Shown: piece by piece, positions 1 through 6,931 of the stretch
How positions within the stretch are numbered: position 1 is the stretch's first letter
Layout: every line of letters starts with the position of its first letter
Source of the DNA: JBHWPB01 sp043424675
GTDB lineage: Bacteria > Bacillota > Bacilli > Lactobacillales > Carnobacteriaceae_A
NCBI GenBank assembly: GCA_043424675.1
Contig: JBHWPB010000128.1
Location: 1 to 7,631 of the forward strand
DNA length: 7,631 nt
Reading direction: 5' to 3'
Position numbers and translations under genes: made by a program
The notes under the pieces: model-generated
Told to the model about the DNA's origin: nothing
The model's database searches: none
What the model saw: only the letters and a program-made list of their open reading frames with translations

Positions 1-6
1 GTTGTG

Positions 7-35
7 TTGACTTTATATTTGTTTACGGCTACAAT
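7..35 (+). promoter_or_regulatory. sigma-A promoter of the T-box/symporter unit
   Basis: A -35 box TTGACT (7-12) and a -10 box TACAAT (30-35) are separated by exactly 17 nt. Each matches five of six consensus positions. Transcription would begin near position 42, just ahead of the folded T-box leader. The strength of the promoter fits attenuation control: initiation can be constitutive, with the on/off decision made at the leader terminator. Confidence 0.85.
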
Positions 36-148
36 GCTAGCAATCAATTCTTCATTTGAATATAAAAGATACGTTGACGAGACGAGTAATCTGTCAAGAC
101 AGATACAGACAGCCTCAGGGGATGAGAAGAGGTTCTGTTGAGAGAGAT

Positions 149-156
149 GAAAACTA
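149..156 (+). promoter_or_regulatory. T-box specifier loop, codon ACU (Thr) at 153-155
   Basis: The 3' strand of the Stem I internal loop reads GAAA-ACU-A. This matches the arrangement in well-studied leaders such as B. subtilis glyQS, where GAAA precedes and A follows the specifier (GGC there). It is flanked by an upper helix AUCU/AGAU (89-92/145-148) and a lower helix CGAGU/ACU-CG with one bulged U (83-87/157-162). ACU decodes as threonine. The frame shifted one base upstream gives AAC (Asn), but tRNA-Asn normally has discriminator G, which would not pair with the UGGU of this T-box. tRNA-Thr with discriminator A fits. An unusual point is a U-ending specifier, as most T-boxes use C-ending codons. 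Confidence 0.65.
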
Positions 157-279
157 ACTTCGAGTATATTCAGAAGCCAAACTTCTGAACGGATTGCATC
201 CGATAACTTGCCGGGTATATATTTGTGCCGATGAGGTGTTTTTCGCAAGGAAAATACGAATAAGGGTGGTAACACGAAA

Positions 280-334
280 GCATTCGTCCCTTTATTTACA
301 ACAGGTGTTGTGAGTAAAGGGATGGATGCTTTTT
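280..334 (+). terminator. T-box leader terminator (attenuator)
   Basis: Positions 280-302 pair with 307-329 without a single mismatch (19 Watson-Crick and 4 G-U pairs) around the tetraloop AGGT, followed by a run of five T and then ATTTTT. The 5' arm contains the CGTCCCTT stretch (285-292) that the antiterminator needs, so the two folds exclude one another. This is the off state, formed when the cognate tRNA is aminoacylated. Confidence 0.93.
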
Positions 335-383
335 ATTTTTAAACAAAGTTTTGAGGGTGTTTGTGGTAACTCATGTATTATTT

Positions 384-390
384 TAGGAGG
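384..390 (+). promoter_or_regulatory. Shine-Dalgarno site that fixes the symporter start at GTG 400
   Basis: TAGGAGG lies 9 nt before a GTG codon at 400. The in-frame ATG at 373 has no ribosome site in front of it, and the SD itself would fall inside that longer reading frame. The shorter protein starts with a normal charged residue pair followed by the first membrane segment (MKRLGLIPRLIIAV). Confidence 0.85.
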
Positions 391-399
391 CGTATTATT

Positions 400-1626
400 G
401 TGAAAAGATTGGGACTGATTCCACGTCTTATTATCGCTGTTATTTTAGGATTGATTATTGGTAGTTTAGATTTTGTTCCTGTAAGTTTGTTAGAATTAAT
501 AATGACAGCAGTGGGATTGTTTAGCACTGTCTTGAATTTTATTATTCCAATTATGATTGTAGCATTTATTATCCCCGGTATATCTCAAATCAATGACAAT
601 TCAGGGAAACTGCTTGGTATTACTGTACTTTTATCTTTTGCTTCTCTCTTATTTGCAGCTGTGCTGGCTTACGTTGTGGGTCAAACAATTTTTCCACTTT
701 TTATTACTGACAGCGCGACACAAATATTTGAAGAAACTGCCGGACTTGAGCCTTTATTTGAATTTCCGATTGAACCTTTCTTCACTGTTGCCGAGGGTGT
801 CGTTTTTGCATTAATTATGGGGCTCTCCCTGGCTTATCTAAGGAAACATGGGATGGGCGAAACCTTGCATCAGCTTTTTATCGACTTAAAGGATGTTATC
901 TCTGCAGTTCTTTCAAAATTCATCATCCCTTTACTTCCTTTTTATGTTTTTGGAAATTTCCTAGACTTGAGTTTTAAAGGAGATGCTTTTGAAGTGATTC
1001 AAAACTTCCTTCCTGTCTATCTCTTAATTATTGTCCAGCATTTCATCTATCTGGGGATCATCTTCTCCATTGGAACAAGAACACGAAGACAAACTTTTTC
1101 TGAAACAGTAAGAAATTCACTGCCGGCTTACGCAACGGCCTTCGGAACACAATCTTCCGCAGCTACCGTACCTGTCAATATTCAAGCTGGTATTAATAAT
1201 GGTATCAGTGAAGAGATAGCTAACTATATTTATCCGCTTTATGCCAACACCCACTTGCCAGGTTCCATGATCTCGGTATCCAGTATGGTTTTAGCAGTAC
1301 TTATAATGACGGGAGGAGACACTTCTCCTGGAACAATGCTTACTTTCTTTTTAGCTTTAGCACTGGTTTTATCCGCTGCACCTGGTGTTCCCGGTGGAGC
1401 AATCATGGCGGCCTTGCCATTCTTAGGAATGGTAGGGATTGACCCAACAGGGACAAGCGCTGCTTTATTGATCACCTTATATCTCACACAAGATTCCTTC
1501 GGCACTTCGATCAATGTTACTTCAGACCAAGGTATTGTGCCTATCGTCGACCAGTATTATAGAAAGTCGCGAGGGAACGCTGTTGGAGCCGAGCCTGCCG
1601 AAAAAACAAAGCCCTCTAATGCATAA
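400..1626 (+). CDS. SDF/DAACS-family sodium:amino-acid symporter, likely SstT-like (Thr/Ser)
   Basis: A secondary carrier of the inner membrane that would import an amino acid with Na+. From the GTG at 400 it is 408 residues, close to the length of E. coli SstT. It shows the fold of the GltPh/SstT family: several N-terminal membrane segments, a hairpin-1 serine motif TQSSAATVPV (about 250-259), an Asn-bearing TM7 motif NTHLPG (283-288), the hairpin-2 motif PGVPGG (328-333) and a TM8 motif DSFGTSINVTSD (365-376). Asp365, Thr369 and Asn372 correspond to substrate/Na+ residues D394, T398 and N401 of GltPh. The position of the side-chain-carboxylate-binding Arg397 is Gly368, which argues against glutamate, aspartate or C4-dicarboxylates and for a neutral amino acid. 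The T-box in front, with a probable Thr specifier, agrees. The gene stands alone between its leader and a terminator. Family certain; substrate inferred. Confidence 0.92.
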   Translation: MKRLGLIPRLIIAVILGLIIGSLDFVPVSLLELIMTAVGLFSTVLNFIIPIMIVAFIIPGISQINDNSGKLLGITVLLSFASLLFAAVLAYVVGQTIFPLFITDSATQIFEETAGLEPLFEFPIEPFFTVAEGVVFALIMGLSLAYLRKHGMGETLHQLFIDLKDVISAVLSKFIIPLLPFYVFGNFLDLSFKGDAFEVIQNFLPVYLLIIVQHFIYLGIIFSIGTRTRRQTFSETVRNSLPAYATAFGTQSSAATVPVNIQAGINNGISEEIANYIYPLYANTHLPGSMISVSSMVLAVLIMTGGDTSPGTMLTFFLALALVLSAAPGVPGGAIMAALPFLGMVGIDPTGTSAALLITLYLTQDSFGTSINVTSDQGIVPIVDQYYRKSRGNAVGAEPAEKTKPSNA

Positions 1627-1660
1627 AAAAGATATTAAAACTATCTAACATGAGAAGACA

Positions 1661-1702
1661 AAAACGCTGCGTTCTACTAAAAAGTAGAGAGCAGCATTTT
1701 TT
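1661..1702. terminator. bidirectional terminator between symporter and PBP gene
   Basis: Arms 1666-1678 and 1683-1695 pair with one G/A mismatch and one T-G pair around an AAAA loop. T-rich tracts follow on both strands: ATTTTTTA on the + strand (1696-1703) and GTTTTTG on the - strand (complement of 1660-1666). It lies 37 bp after the symporter stop and abuts the PBP stop codon, so it can serve both convergent genes. Confidence 0.88.
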
Positions 1703-1704
1703 AT

Positions 1705-3906
1705 TTATTCTCCATCTGTAGTTTCTTCATCGTCATTGGTAGTCGCTTCTTCATTTTCATCATTTACCATAGTCTCTTGGAGATCTTCTGGTAAATCTTC
1801 TATAGGATATTCTTCTAGAAGTGTCTGGGATAAGCCTTCATAATCTCCTACTTGGAAATGAGCATCGAAAATTCTACGTGCGACATTATTGATTTCAAAA
1901 TTAGAGTTTCTTTCCGGCATATAAGGGACCATAATGGCTATCGCAATTTCTGGATCATCATGAGGCGCATAACCGACAAAGGTGCGGTTCAGCACTTCGT
2001 CTCCGCGGTTTTCTTCTCTCTCGCCAAAGTATAAAGCCTCGGCTGTACCTGTTTTAGCTCCGATTTCATAAGGAGCACCTCCAAAGGCATTTCTGGCTGT
2101 CCCTCTGCTTCCGTGCGCAACACGGCGGAATCCTTCTTGTACGCGATCCATGGCGGTGTCGCTTACGGAAACTGTGTTCAGTACTTTCGGCTCATTTTGA
2201 GCTTCTACTGCCCCTACTTGCCCTTCTTCATTAGTATCTCTGATTTCTGACACCAGCTGAGGTGCATAGCGCGTTCCACCATTGGCGATCACACTGGCAT
2301 ATTGGGCGAGTTGTAAGGTAGTATAGCTGTCATACTGACCGAAGCTATAATAGAGAACCTGTCCGGGAGCAGAGACTGGACCTTTATAGCCTGTTTGTTC
2401 TCCAGGTAAGTCTATCCCTGTTTCAGCCCCCAGTCCAAACATAGCAAAATATCTTCTCAATTTGCCAAGCACCATTTCTGCATCGATAGTCAGAGGTTGA
2501 TTGTATTCCAATGAATAGACCCCACCCATCCGCATGGCGATTTTAGACATATAAATGTTGGAAGAAACTTCAAGCGCTGTAATGTCGTTGACGGCTTCTG
2601 AACCATTGGGGTTAAAGACCGAACGGATGATATTGGTCCCTTGGACCTTGAGAGGTGCATCAACCATCACATTGTTCTCTGCATTCAAGACTCCGTCCAT
2701 ATAACCAGCTAAGATAGTCGCGCCCTTGATAACAGAACCTACCTCATAAGCACCAGTAAAGGTTCCTAGAGCGTCATCTTGAATTTCACCTTGTGATTCA
2801 TTGTATTTTTTACCGACAAGACCTAAGATATCTCCATTGTTAGGGTCTAAAGCTGCAATGTAAATACTATTATTTAATCCCATACGATGATTATTGACAT
2901 AGTCTTCAGCAATTGCCTCAAGCGTTGCTTGATAACCTAAATCGAGAGAGAGAACCAAGTTGCTTCCTTTTTTACCAGGGTAAATTTCTGTTTGGTTGAC
3001 AACCTCGCCTCCTGAGTTAGTTTCAGTGTAGGAGCGAGATTTTGTTCCTTTCAAGACCGACTCGTATTCTTGTTCTAAAAAGCTTTGGCCTATACGATCA
3101 TTACGAGAATAGCCCTGCGCCAGATAGTATCCTGCCTCTTCTTCAGGGATACCTTGATCCTCGGTCGATACAGCTCCGAGCACACTGCGGAGCATGCTCC
3201 CTTGTGGATAAACGCGTTCCCAGTCTGCCCCTGTACTGACACCAGGAAGAAGAGACAAGCTTTCATTTACTCGTGCGATCTCTTCTGAGCTGACCTCTTC
3301 ATTTTTAATATTAATTGTAGATAAAGCATAGCCCGAGTTCATTTCCTTAAATATTGCTGTAGCTTCTCTATCTTCCTCTGTAAAACTCCTCAATTCTTCT
3401 TCTGTTACAGCCTCTAACTGTTTATCATAAAATTCACTTCCTGAAAGCTGTTTATCCTCATCTGACAGGCGATCATTTATTTCCTCTGTGTGTTTTGAGA
3501 TATAATAATCTTTCATATCTCGAATAGAAATATCGAAATCATCTGGATTTTCGATTTCTGAAACACTGGGCATAGAGATGAGCTTTGCTAAGTTTTCAGC
3601 GACGTCAGCAATCTCTTCACTGGAAACGCCTTGTCCTCTCGTATAAGTGATAGCTGGTTTAGATTGATTTCCTACTAGCTTTCTATTGCTTGCGTCATAG
3701 ATTTCGCCACGCGGCACATTTCCTGCTGCAATCGTAGTTTCAGTACGAGCGACTTCTGCTGCAAAGTCTTGTCCGCGGATAATCTGCAGGTATCCCAGCC
3801 GGAAAATAAGTGCAATAAATAAAACAAAGACAATAAAAAATAATAAATTTAATCGGGAAGGGATATGTGATTTTTCTTTTTTATTTTTGGATTGACGTCT
3901 CTTCAT
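1705..3906 (-). CDS. pbp2b: class B penicillin-binding protein, PBP2b-like D,D-transpeptidase
   Basis: Cross-links peptidoglycan stem peptides outside the membrane. In cocci, PBP2b is the elongation (peripheral growth) transpeptidase that works with a SEDS glycosyltransferase of the RodA type. The 733-residue product has a basic cytoplasmic tail (1-19), one membrane anchor (about 20-39), a pedestal/dimerisation region with the motif PRGEIYDASNRKL (65-77), and a transpeptidase domain (about 320-685). All three active-site motifs are intact: SVIK with nucleophile Ser391, SSN (448-450) and KTGT (618-621). The layout and wording (SRLNLLF near the anchor, RGEIYDAS, FGQYDSYT, GFRRVAHG) follow pneumococcal PBP2b. 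Residues 690-733 form a tail with 18 Asp/Glu and no Lys/Arg. The start ATG has an AAAGGGG ribosome site 7 nt upstream (3914-3920). It is monocistronic and divergent from yfhO. A B. subtilis PbpA/PBP2-type name is also defensible. Confidence 0.93.
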   Translation of the reverse strand: MKRRQSKNKKEKSHIPSRLNLLFFIVFVLFIALIFRLGYLQIIRGQDFAAEVARTETTIAAGNVPRGEIYDASNRKLVGNQSKPAITYTRGQGVSSEEIADVAENLAKLISMPSVSEIENPDDFDISIRDMKDYYISKHTEEINDRLSDEDKQLSGSEFYDKQLEAVTEEELRSFTEEDREATAIFKEMNSGYALSTINIKNEEVSSEEIARVNESLSLLPGVSTGADWERVYPQGSMLRSVLGAVSTEDQGIPEEEAGYYLAQGYSRNDRIGQSFLEQEYESVLKGTKSRSYTETNSGGEVVNQTEIYPGKKGSNLVLSLDLGYQATLEAIAEDYVNNHRMGLNNSIYIAALDPNNGDILGLVGKKYNESQGEIQDDALGTFTGAYEVGSVIKGATILAGYMDGVLNAENNVMVDAPLKVQGTNIIRSVFNPNGSEAVNDITALEVSSNIYMSKIAMRMGGVYSLEYNQPLTIDAEMVLGKLRRYFAMFGLGAETGIDLPGEQTGYKGPVSAPGQVLYYSFGQYDSYTTLQLAQYASVIANGGTRYAPQLVSEIRDTNEEGQVGAVEAQNEPKVLNTVSVSDTAMDRVQEGFRRVAHGSRGTARNAFGGAPYEIGAKTGTAEALYFGEREENRGDEVLNRTFVGYAPHDDPEIAIAIMVPYMPERNSNFEINNVARRIFDAHFQVGDYEGLSQTLLEEYPIEDLPEDLQETMVNDENEEATTNDDEETTDGE

Positions 3907-4098
3907 GATGACGCCCCTTTCTATTTGTACAATGAAAAACGTTCGTTTCTATATATTATCAAAGAAAGTTGTTTAATACTATGTTCTCACTGTAAATTTT
4001 TATTGATTAAAAATTACTTTTCTAACACAGCCTATAGCCTATGTATGCTATTCTAAACTATATCAACACACTATATTTAAATGAAAGTATGATTAAGA
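3907..4098. other. divergent intergenic control region (pbp / yfhO)
   Basis: This AT-rich spacer must hold both start regions, but no consensus promoter stands out. For the PBP gene the best - strand candidate is TTAAAC (3976-3971), 17 nt, TATAGA (3953-3948), a weak match. For yfhO a possible extended -10, TGCTATTCT (4046-4054), has no good -35; a TTGATT at 4003-4008 is not correctly spaced to it. An inverted repeat AAACG-TT-CGTTT (3937-3948) overlaps the candidate PBP -10/start point. A short tandem GCCTAT repeat (4030-4035, 4037-4042) lies in the yfhO leader. No small gene is visible. Confidence 0.5.
3937..3948. repeat. inverted repeat AAACG-TT-CGTTT, possible operator
   Basis: A perfect 5-bp-arm inverted repeat with a 2-bp spacer sits 31-42 bp upstream of the PBP start codon, overlapping the best candidate -10 box. 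It could be a repressor or two-component regulator site, or merely chance in AT-rich DNA. It does not match a full catabolite-responsive element, since the outer TG and CA positions are not in register. Confidence 0.3.
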
Positions 4099-6837
4099 AT
4101 GAAAAATTGGTTAAAAGAAAATCGTATTCCGCTGCTTGCATTTTTTATCCCTATATTGATAATGGGTATTATTTATGCTTTCAATTCAATCTATCCTTTT
4201 GGAGATGAAACCTTACTTACTATCGATCTAGGACAACAATACGTTGACTTTTATAGAGGGTTTCAAGACGTCATCATAGAAAATCCAGGTCGTATTTTTT
4301 ACGCTTTAAATAAATCTCTGGGCGGTGAGATGGCTGGTATCTGGAGTTATTATTTAATGAGTCCCTTAAATATTATTTTCCTCTTCTTCCCGCCTTACCA
4401 TATTGATATTGCGGTTACCCTCATCAGTTTATTAAAAATCGGCCTTATTGGCTTATCCATGAGTTATTTCTTAGAAAAAGCTTTCAGGAGCTTCAGTTAT
4501 CTTACTCTCATTTTTTCGACAAGCTATGCGCTGATGGGCTATATGATTATTTATCAGATGAACTTAATGTGGTTAGATGGTGTAGCTCTCCTTCCTCTTG
4601 TAGCACTGGGAGTTGAGGAAATCCAAAGAAAACATCGTGGGACCTTTTATACTGTTGCCTTAGGCTTAGCTTTCTTTACCAATTACTATATCGGCTACAT
4701 GATTGCTCTTTTCATAACCTTATACTTTATCTACCGTCTGATAAGTGCCCGCGAAAACCGATATCATGAACGTCTGAACCTTTCATCCAAGCGTTATATG
4801 TGGAAAACAAGCGGTCTTTTTATCTGGCACTCCCTCTTGGCAGCAGGGATAGGACTGATTTTATACCTGCCTACCCTCTATTCACTTCTGCAGAGCAAAG
4901 CTGCGTATGGAGGAGATGCATTCGACTGGTCCTTTGCTTACCCTGTTCAAGATATTTTATCAAAATTTGTGGTAGGCGCTTTTAACTTTGATCAACTGCC
5001 ATCAGGCCTGCCCAATATTTTTGTAGGCAGTCTCGTTCTCATCTTTTTCGTTACTTTCTTTTTTAATAATAATTTTTCAAAACGAGAAAGATTGGGGACA
5101 GGACTCCTTACCTTATTCCTAGTCTTTTCCATGAATATTGAAAGCTTAAATCGCTTCTGGCACGGCTTCCAAGACCCTATTTGGTTCCCTTATCGCTTTT
5201 CCTTTGTCTTCAGCTTCTTTTTAATTTTTATTGCGTTTCGGTCATCCCAACACTTTTCCGGTCTTCCTAAAAAAATGACCGTCCTCTCCTTCGCTGTTGC
5301 TGCTTCGATACTGCTTCTCATTTTTGAGCAAGACTTTGATTATATTGAACCTATTCAGTTACTCGTCACTTTTCTTTTTATAGGCTTATTCTTACTCAGT
5401 CTTAATGAGAACATTTACGGAAAGAAAAAATGGATCAACTTACTGCTTATCTTGCTTGTGTTTGGGGAATTAGGTGTTAATGGTATGATTTCGTTTAATC
5501 GGATATCGCATGTCGATCGCGATACTTTCGTTACAGATCAGAAAGCACTGGATGAAGTCATCCAGCCCATTCAAGTCCAAGATAAGAGCTGGTATCGTTT
5601 AGAAAAGACATTCCACAGATCTAAAAATGACAGCCACCAAGCAGATTATATGGGCGCTACGCACTTCAGTTCCACACATGAGAGCCGTATTCCTGATTTG
5701 TACCAGGCTTTGGGACTTCCAGCAAGTAACGGATATTCCGTCTATTCCAATGGGACCCTCTTAACAGACGCTCTCTTCGGGATTAAATATTATCTTGCGG
5801 ACTTAAAAAGTAATAATCTTCAGTATACTATTGTCCCTCACCCTGACTTTGAAAATCAGTACACCACCCGCTCAGAATTGATCGAGAAGGGAAAAATTGA
5901 ACCTATTTTAGATGAAGAGCTTTATGAATACGATCCGAATGTTGTTCAAACCAAGCCCGACTTACAGTACTATCCGAAAGTAGACGAGATTGAAGAGACT
6001 TTCGAACTTCACGTCAATCCATACTATTTTTCATTAGGCTTTTTAGTGAGTAGTGGCATGCAAGACGTCTCTATAGAGGACGATAACCCGATGGAGGTTC
6101 AGAATAAAATTTTTGAACAGCTCTCATCTTCTCAGCAATCAGCAGAACCGCTTATCGAAAAAATACCTAGTCAGATTACTACAGAAAATGTCACCCTTAC
6201 GACAGAAGACGGGGAACGCAAAGCAGTGCGGGAACAGCCTGGCGAACCCTCATTTATAGAAATCAGTTTTTCCAATGATTTTCAAGATGCTTATTATCTT
6301 ACAATGAATCAAGATATTTCAGGTGAAGATGTTAATCTCTATCTTAACGGAAAACCTTTTTATTTCTACGACACTTATGACGATACTGTCGTTCACAACC
6401 TAGCAGGCAGAAGCGCGAGATATGAGACAGTGTTCCGCATTGAACTTGTCACAGAAGAAATTCCAATTGATGACATAGAAGTTTATCAATTCGACTATCA
6501 TCAATTTGCTCCTATTGCAGCAGAAGTGCAGGAGAAAGGGTTAGAAATCACTTCCTTCACTGATACAACGATAAATGGTGAAATTTCAGTAGCGGAAAAG
6601 GACAGCGTGATGATGTTCACCCTTCCTTATGATACTGCTTGGAAAATCCATGTAGATGGACAACCTGTTGAAACATTTGAAGTGCTAGACAGCCTGCTTG
6701 CCATTGAACTGCCAGAAGGAGAACACCATATCGAATTACAATATAGAAATCCCTGGTTTCTATGGGGAGCTTTCTCGTCACTTGTCTTCCTCCTCCTCAC
6801 TTATATAACCTGGCTCTGGCAAAGAAAAAGCGAATAG
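4099..6837 (+). CDS. yfhO: YfhO-family polytopic membrane protein, probable GT-C-type glycosyltransferase
   Basis: A 912-residue membrane protein. About 13 hydrophobic segments occupy residues 11-463 (for example 11-28, 84-100, 135-155, 184-214, 240-262, 303-322, 366-380, 392-408, 416-435, 446-463). A large soluble, probably extracytoplasmic region follows (about 470-884), then one last membrane span (885-907) and a short basic end. The first external loop carries the acidic motif TIDLGQQYVDFY (41-52); Asp43 or Asp50 is the likely GT-C catalytic acid. Further family-like stretches are MWLDGVALLPL (157-167), NYYIGY (195-200) and NGYSVYSNG (544-552). In Bacillus and Listeria, YfhO with CsbB and GtcA adds GlcNAc to lipoteichoic acid outside the cell; neither partner is in this window, so the acceptor is unknown. 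ATG 4099 has only a poor ribosome site (GAAAG, 4083-4087). The product is full length with no frameshift. Confidence 0.88.
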   Translation: MKNWLKENRIPLLAFFIPILIMGIIYAFNSIYPFGDETLLTIDLGQQYVDFYRGFQDVIIENPGRIFYALNKSLGGEMAGIWSYYLMSPLNIIFLFFPPYHIDIAVTLISLLKIGLIGLSMSYFLEKAFRSFSYLTLIFSTSYALMGYMIIYQMNLMWLDGVALLPLVALGVEEIQRKHRGTFYTVALGLAFFTNYYIGYMIALFITLYFIYRLISARENRYHERLNLSSKRYMWKTSGLFIWHSLLAAGIGLILYLPTLYSLLQSKAAYGGDAFDWSFAYPVQDILSKFVVGAFNFDQLPSGLPNIFVGSLVLIFFVTFFFNNNFSKRERLGTGLLTLFLVFSMNIESLNRFWHGFQDPIWFPYRFSFVFSFFLIFIAFRSSQHFSGLPKKMTVLSFAVAASILLLIFEQDFDYIEPIQLLVTFLFIGLFLLSLNENIYGKKKWINLLLILLVFGELGVNGMISFNRISHVDRDTFVTDQKALDEVIQPIQVQDKSWYRLEKTFHRSKNDSHQADYMGATHFSSTHESRIPDLYQALGLPASNGYSVYSNGTLLTDALFGIKYYLADLKSNNLQYTIVPHPDFENQYTTRSELIEKGKIEPILDEELYEYDPNVVQTKPDLQYYPKVDEIEETFELHVNPYYFSLGFLVSSGMQDVSIEDDNPMEVQNKIFEQLSSSQQSAEPLIEKIPSQITTENVTLTTEDGERKAVREQPGEPSFIEISFSNDFQDAYYLTMNQDISGEDVNLYLNGKPFYFYDTYDDTVVHNLAGRSARYETVFRIELVTEEIPIDDIEVYQFDYHQFAPIAAEVQEKGLEITSFTDTTINGEISVAEKDSVMMFTLPYDTAWKIHVDGQPVETFEVLDSLLAIELPEGEHHIELQYRNPWFLWGAFSSLVFLLLTYITWLWQRKSE

Positions 6838-6843
6838 TTTAAC

Positions 6844-6884
6844 AAGACGAATTCCTCAATCAAGTTAGAAGAATTCGTCTTTTT
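6844..6884 (+). terminator. rho-independent terminator of yfhO
   Basis: A perfect 11-bp stem (AAGACGAATTC at 6844-6854, GAATTCGTCTT at 6871-6881) with a 16-nt loop is followed by a T run. It starts 7 nt after the yfhO stop codon. Confidence 0.9.
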
Positions 6885-6888
6885 ATAT

Positions 6889-6931
6889 AAAAAAACCAAA
6901 GCAAATCATCCTTAAGATGATATGCCTTGGT
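6889..6931 (-). terminator. rho-independent terminator of sodA
   Basis: Arms 6895-6910 and 6916-6931 pair over 16 positions with two mismatches and a 5-nt loop. On the - strand the stem runs straight into a T run (complement of the A tract 6889-6895). It lies 25 bp past the sodA stop and is distinct from the yfhO terminator, so each convergent gene has its own. Confidence 0.9.

Larger units (their letters stand above)
42..336 (+). promoter_or_regulatory. T-box riboswitch (tRNA-sensing leader), probably threonine-specific
   Basis: This leader RNA senses the charging state of a tRNA and allows read-through into the symporter gene when that tRNA is uncharged. The hallmark T-box AAGGGTGGTAACACG lies at 262-276. 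Its UGGU (267-270) would pair with the ACCA end of a tRNA with discriminator base A. Stem I can close by GAATATA/TATATTC (58-64/165-171). Its 5' side has the usual GTTGACGA...AGTA pattern (73-88). Other visible hairpins are 169-176/182-189, 190-194/198-202 and a Stem III-like helix 207-211/245-249 with an inner CGG/CCG. The antiterminator pairs AAGGG (262-266) with CCCTT (288-292) and ACG (274-276) with CGT (285-287), excluding the terminator. The family call is secure; the amino acid is inferred from the specifier loop. Confidence 0.95.

Noticed and set aside
152..154. AAC (asparagine) as the T-box specifier
   Set aside because: It would leave only GAA before and U after the codon instead of the usual GAAA and A, and tRNA-Asn usually has discriminator G, which does not pair with the U of UGGU.
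593..814. 73-codon + strand frame inside the symporter
   Set aside because: A +1 shadow of membrane-segment codons, with no ribosome site.
1239..1514. 91-codon reading frame on the - strand inside the symporter
   Set aside because: Fully overlaps a well-supported gene, has no recognisable domain, and contains a complement-like low-complexity A/K/P composition typical of a shadow frame.
3042..3288. Two short + strand frames antisense to the PBP gene
   Set aside because: They overlap each other and the PBP pedestal region, with no start signals or family resemblance.
3933..3950. Catabolite-responsive element (cre) upstream of the PBP gene
   Set aside because: The central ACGTTCG is suggestive, but the outer TG...CA symmetry of the cre consensus is not satisfied in register.
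4030..4043. Tandem GCCTAT repeat as a regulator binding site
   Set aside because: Only two copies of a 6-mer in AT-rich DNA, with no correctly placed promoter, so chance is as likely; mentioned only in the intergenic entry.
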